From contig DGQK01000005.1 of assembly GCA_002390745.1 (NCBI GenBank), positions 19,837-83,836 on the forward strand: DNA of 64,000 nt, in the 5' to 3' direction. Numbering within the stretch: the stretch's first letter is position 1; every line of letters starts with the position of its first letter. A model generated the notes under the pieces. The model made no database searches, was not told the origin of the DNA, and was given only the letters and a program-made list of their open reading frames with translations. Both the position numbers and the translations under genes were made by a program. This document shows, piece by piece, positions 60,804-64,000 of the stretch. This stretch comes from Bacteroidetes bacterium UBA4416. GTDB lineage: Bacteria; Bacteroidota; Bacteroidia; B-17B0; Aurantibacillaceae.

Positions 60804-61292
60804 ATGACTGATCAGGAAGTCAATCTCCTTATGAAAAGATCGCGCAGCTTTGCCCTGCTCTGCGCCGTTATTCTCATTCTCGTTACCGGTACCTTTTTGG
60901 TCAGTTATTTTAGTTTACCATACGAACAAACCCCTGAAACCAACTCCCGTCAAGAAGTGTGGTTGTGCGGAAACGCTCTGACATCAAACTCACAAGGCAG
61001 TAAGCTCTTCAAACAAAATTGCGCCGTATGCCATACAGTCACCGATCAGAAACTTACCGGACCGGGCTTAGCTGGCATAGCCGACAGGCTTCCGAAACCT
61101 GCAGAAGAATGGTTCACCGCCTGGGTCCTCAACAGCGAAAAGGTGTTGCGTTCGCGCGATGCTTACGCCAAAAAGATCTATAAGGAATACAACAAGACGG
61201 CGATGACCGTATTTGAAGGACAGCTCAGCAGGGACGATATCCATGAGATCTACATTTACCTGAGCAAAGAGGCATCCGGGCCTGTTCCCTGA
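60804..61292 (+). CDS. Membrane-anchored mono-heme cytochrome c
   Basis: The start is the ATG at 60804; the ATG at 60831 is also possible, and the frame's first ATG at 60753 gives an unlikely N-terminus. One N-terminal membrane helix (ALLCAVILILVTGTFLVSYF) anchors the protein. The heme site is CAVCH in LFKQNCAVCHTV, and the distal Met is probably in KTAMTVFEG. TGPGLAGIADRLP is typical of class I cytochromes. It would act in periplasmic electron transfer. No oxidase gene is adjacent. Confidence 0.85.
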   Translation: MTDQEVNLLMKRSRSFALLCAVILILVTGTFLVSYFSLPYEQTPETNSRQEVWLCGNALTSNSQGSKLFKQNCAVCHTVTDQKLTGPGLAGIADRLPKPAEEWFTAWVLNSEKVLRSRDAYAKKIYKEYNKTAMTVFEGQLSRDDIHEIYIYLSKEASGPVP

Positions 61293-61444
61293 CACCATTC
61301 ATCATCAGGCATGCATTTGTTCAACAGCTTCCTGCAGCTATTCATTCATGCCAAACGCTTGCTCATTGCCTCTTACAGGCTTATCCCTCATGATTACCTT
61401 TGAGAACACACCAGCTTAACGGGCTACTCCTAAAAAAATTCACT

Positions 61445-62005
61445 ATGCAATCCATTTTCGAATGTGACATCCAAAGCCGTTCTTCGAGGAACGCTCAGAT
61501 CTACCTGGCCTTACCCACCGGGATGCTCGGCGCTTACCTGATCATCAACCTTCTGAACGCCTCTTTTGGCGATAAGCTTTTTATCAAAGCCTTCCTGCCT
61601 TTCGGGCTCATCCTCTTTGTTGCGGGCATTATAGCCATCATTGCTATATGGTACCGCACCAAAGGCGTTCTGCGCGTATCCCGCAGCTCCGACAACAGCC
61701 TGCAAATCGAGGTTGATTTTCCTTCCGGGATGGCCGAGCTGGCCAAAGGAAGCTGGAGCTGCGAAGGTATTTACACGAAAGAGTATGAAAAATTAGGCAT
61801 GTATAAGAAACACCTGGCCCTGCATCTTTCCTGCGACCAGCGTCCCTTTTGCCTGCTGCGCCACGACCTGGCACCCATTAAGCCAGAACCAGAGCACTTC
61901 ACCCTTGTGAATCAGTTGTTCAACCGCGGCGGCACCGAATACTGGTGCAAGGGCGTGGAGGAGATCCATGCGATCATCGCAAAGGAGAACAGCTATAAAA
62001 ACTAA
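61445..62005 (+). CDS. Hypothetical membrane protein
   Basis: The start is the ATG at 61445 (MQSIFECDIQSR), giving 186 residues; the frame extends to a TTG at 61400. Two adjacent hydrophobic stretches (about residues 18-38 and 49-70) form a hairpin in the membrane, followed by a soluble domain of about 115 residues that looks PH-like or beta-rich (VLRVSRSSDNSLQIEVDF, LHLSCDQRPFCLL). Not recognised. It converges on msrBA with a shared terminator between them. Confidence 0.6.
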   Translation: MQSIFECDIQSRSSRNAQIYLALPTGMLGAYLIINLLNASFGDKLFIKAFLPFGLILFVAGIIAIIAIWYRTKGVLRVSRSSDNSLQIEVDFPSGMAELAKGSWSCEGIYTKEYEKLGMYKKHLALHLSCDQRPFCLLRHDLAPIKPEPEHFTLVNQLFNRGGTEYWCKGVEEIHAIIAKENSYKN

Positions 62006-62036
62006 CCACCCTTTGTTACAAAACGACACACAACAA

Positions 62037-62060
62037 AAAAGGAAGCTTCAGCTTCCTTTT
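62037..62060. terminator. Bidirectional terminator
   Basis: A perfect palindrome AAAAGGAAGCT-TC-AGCTTCCTTTT (62037-62060) between the convergent hypothetical gene and msrBA. A-run on one side and T-run on the other allow use in both directions. Confidence 0.85.
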
Positions 62061-62065
62061 ACTGT

Positions 62066-63088
62066 TTAAAACCGGCTTACGCGCTTGTGGCAATAAGGCG
62101 TACCGCCCTCTTTCTCATAATATTGCTGATGGTATTCTTCTGCCGGCCAGAATTTTCCGGCCTTACGCAATTGCGTAGCTACCCTGTAGCCTTTGAGCTT
62201 TAAGATACCGATCAGGTTTTCGGCTGTTTTCTTTTGCGCATCGTTTTCATAAAAGATCACGGACAGATACTGCTCGCCGATATCATTGCCCTGCCCATTG
62301 GCCTGTGTCGGATCATGGATCTCAAAAAACAATTTCGCCAGGGTTTCGTAGCTCGTTTGCGACGGATCAAATTCCACCTCCAGGGCTTCGATGTGGCCGG
62401 TAGTATGGCTGCACACCTCCTTATAGGTTGGATTGTCCTTATGCCCGCCGGTATATCCTACCGTTGTTTTTAAAACACCTTTGGCATTCTGAAAATAATA
62501 TTCCACACCCCAGAAGCAGCCGCCCGCAAAGATGGCTGTTTCCGTTGTTTTTGCGGACGGAGCCGTTGCCTGCGCATTTGCCTGGTCGGGTACAAATTTC
62601 ATGGAAATGGAATTCACGCAATGCCTGGTATCCTTATCGGTGAGGCCTTCTCCATAAAACACATGCCCCAGGTGGCCGCCACAGGTCGCACAGGTAATTT
62701 CGGTACGCCTGCCATCGATATCCGGCGATTTTTTAACGGCTCCCGGAATCTCATCGTCGAAGCTCGGCCAGCCGCAGCCCGAATGAAATTTGGAATCCGA
62801 TTTATATAAAGGCGCATTGCATTGTTTGCAGATGTAGGTCCCTTTCTCGAAGTTATCGGTATACTCGCCCGTAAAAGCCCGTTCCGTGCCTTTATTCACG
62901 ATTACCCGCTCTTCTTCTTTCGTCAGTTTGTTGAGTTTCATAGTTCCGTTTGATTTGGTGGTGGTGATGTTGTTTGAATTGCCAGCCGTCTGGCATCGTG
63001 TTGTGTAGCATCCGATAAGCAAAAATAAAATGCTCATAAACATGGCATGCCTGGTGGTTTGCTTTGGAAGAAATGGCTCGGTTGTCAT
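62066..63088 (-). CDS. msrBA: Bifunctional methionine sulfoxide reductase B/A lipoprotein
   Basis: The start is the ATG at 63088, giving 340 residues; the ATG at 63043 (MFMSILFLLIGC) is also possible. A lipoprotein signal with LLIGC precedes an MsrB domain (YICKQCNAPLY and CATCGGHLGH, the zinc pairs, and the catalytic Cys in RHCVNSISMKF), then an MsrA domain (IFAGGCFWGVEYYF, TVGYTGG, IGEQYLS) with a resolving Cys in TPYCHKRV. It repairs both R- and S-methionine sulfoxide in envelope proteins. The order B then A is the common Bacteroidota arrangement. Confidence 0.93.
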   Translation of the reverse strand: MTTEPFLPKQTTRHAMFMSILFLLIGCYTTRCQTAGNSNNITTTKSNGTMKLNKLTKEEERVIVNKGTERAFTGEYTDNFEKGTYICKQCNAPLYKSDSKFHSGCGWPSFDDEIPGAVKKSPDIDGRRTEITCATCGGHLGHVFYGEGLTDKDTRHCVNSISMKFVPDQANAQATAPSAKTTETAIFAGGCFWGVEYYFQNAKGVLKTTVGYTGGHKDNPTYKEVCSHTTGHIEALEVEFDPSQTSYETLAKLFFEIHDPTQANGQGNDIGEQYLSVIFYENDAQKKTAENLIGILKLKGYRVATQLRKAGKFWPAEEYHQQYYEKEGGTPYCHKRVSRF

Positions 63089-63341
63089 CAGGTTGATTTT
63101 TGGTATAAAGTTAAACAATAGAAGCGATACAAAGTTTGATGTATCTTTTACCTCTGAAGCATATACGTCAACCGGGATGTTTTGGATTTAAGGGTAAGCC
63201 TTCTGCAAATCAAAGGAAGCGCCGGCAGATCATACCCTGGCGCCCTATCATGCCCGAATCCTAGTGCAAGGGCGCTCCTGTTTTATTTTTTAAAAATTAA
63301 AGGTATTTTTAGTAAATTTTATATTTCCGCGCCGATCTGTT

Positions 63342-64000
63342 ATGAAAGACCAATTCCTTCTCGACCCTGCCATCACGTATCTGAACTTCGCTTCCTTCGG
63401 TGCCTGCGCCAAACCTGTTTTTGAAGAATACCAGCGCTATCAGCTCGAGCTTGAAAGAGAACCCGTACAGTTTGTTGCGGTCAACAGCACCCGGTATTTA
63501 AAAACATCGCGCAAAGCCATTGCCGGTTATATCCACTGCCACGAAGACGATGTGGTCTTCACGCCGAATCCTTCCTATGCCATCAACATTATTACAAAGA
63601 GCCTGAAGCTGAACCCCGGCGACGAGATCCTGAGCACCGACCTGGAATACGGCGCAATGGACAGGGCCTGGAATCACTACTGCAAGCAAACCGGCGCCAG
63701 ATATATCAGGCAGCACATCGGCCTGCCCATCACGTCCAGGGAGCAGGTTCTTGCCGATTTTTGGAAAGGCCTGACGCCAAAGACCAGGGTCGTTTTCCTG
63801 GGGCAGATCACCAGCGCCACGGCACTGATCCTGCCGGTAAAGGAAATCTGTGAAATGGCAAAAGAAAAAGGATTGCTCACGATTGTAGATGGCGCCCACG
63901 TGGCAGGCCATATCCCCCTGAACCTTACAGAATTAAAAGCCGATATCTATACCGGCGCCTGCCATAAATGGATGATGACGCCCAAGGGCTGCTCGTTCCT
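63342..64000 (+). CDS. Class V aminotransferase-fold PLP enzyme, N-terminal part (partial)
   Basis: The first 219 residues are in the window and the gene runs off the end. It starts MKDQFLLDPAITYLNFASFG, has SYAINIITKSL, the cofactor Asp183 in IVDGAHVAGHI and the probable PLP Lys209 in TGACHKWMMTPKG. The pattern resembles isopenicillin-N epimerase-like and cysteine desulfurase-like proteins; HKWMMTPKG favours the former. The reaction is not determinable. Confidence 0.82.
   Translation, partial: MKDQFLLDPAITYLNFASFGACAKPVFEEYQRYQLELEREPVQFVAVNSTRYLKTSRKAIAGYIHCHEDDVVFTPNPSYAINIITKSLKLNPGDEILSTDLEYGAMDRAWNHYCKQTGARYIRQHIGLPITSREQVLADFWKGLTPKTRVVFLGQITSATALILPVKEICEMAKEKGLLTIVDGAHVAGHIPLNLTELKADIYTGACHKWMMTPKGCSF

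Overview
The window looks like a chromosomal segment of a member of the Bacteroidota, probably a non-pathogenic environmental species from the Cytophaga/Sphingobacteria/Chitinophaga breadth of the phylum. The evidence is a secreted repeat protein with a 'gliding motility-associated' type B C-terminal sorting domain (type IX secretion), the DUF1573-yajC-YbbR-coaE gene string, an arginyl-tRNA synthetase with a KMKSR-type loop, and several upstream regions carrying the Bacteroidota promoter signature (TTG, about 18-19 bp, TAnnTTTG). Shine-Dalgarno sequences are almost absent and several starts are GTG or TTG. I see no tRNA, rRNA, CRISPR array, insertion sequence or prophage.

Layout. 1-3.3 kb: the end of trpF, then DUF1573 lipoprotein, yajC, YbbR protein, coaE and a small helical protein. 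3.5-9.7 kb: an LRR protein, a thioesterase, a 5'-nucleotidase split over two genes, dnaA, and a PrsW-like protease whose Shine-Dalgarno lies in the dnaA terminator. 9.9-17 kb: a glycosyltransferase, clpB, a DsbD pair and dtd. 17.1-27.9 kb: the most unusual region, a same-strand cluster with a VioA-like sugar aminotransferase, a YfhO membrane protein, a stand-alone adenylation enzyme, a GNAT, two acyl carrier proteins, a KAS III-like condensing enzyme, two SDR reductases, a PglD/NeuD-like sugar N-acyltransferase and a membrane-anchored GT2. It ends at a strong terminator.

28-35.7 kb (minus strand): an ABC exporter half, an arginase, and a tight operon of epimerase, asparagine synthetase, GT4 and bioD. 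36-42 kb: argS, cysteine desulfurase, fatty-acid desaturase, mpl and a GT4. 43-48.9 kb: an overlapping exopolysaccharide operon (Wza-like, Wzc-like tyrosine kinase, rfbC, WecA/MraY-type transferase, lytic transglycosylase), followed by uvrA. 52-55.4 kb: the 1100-residue type IX secreted repeat protein. 55.8-64 kb: mixed metabolism and stress genes (LOG protein, 3-hydroxybutyrate dehydrogenase, KTSC protein, receiver protein, a divergent HxlR/NmrA pair with an inverted-repeat operator, cytochrome c, MsrBA fusion, and the start of a class V aminotransferase).

How it fits together. Much of the window serves the cell surface: two glycan clusters, a capsule/EPS export operon and a large secreted adhesin-like protein. 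My main hypothesis is that the 17-28 kb cluster builds a short acyl or aminoacyl-derived chain on carrier proteins and attaches it to the amino group of a 4-amino-4,6-dideoxyhexose used in a surface glycan. A second theme is a dispersed intergenic hairpin whose 13-base loop is conserved while its stems differ with compensating changes.
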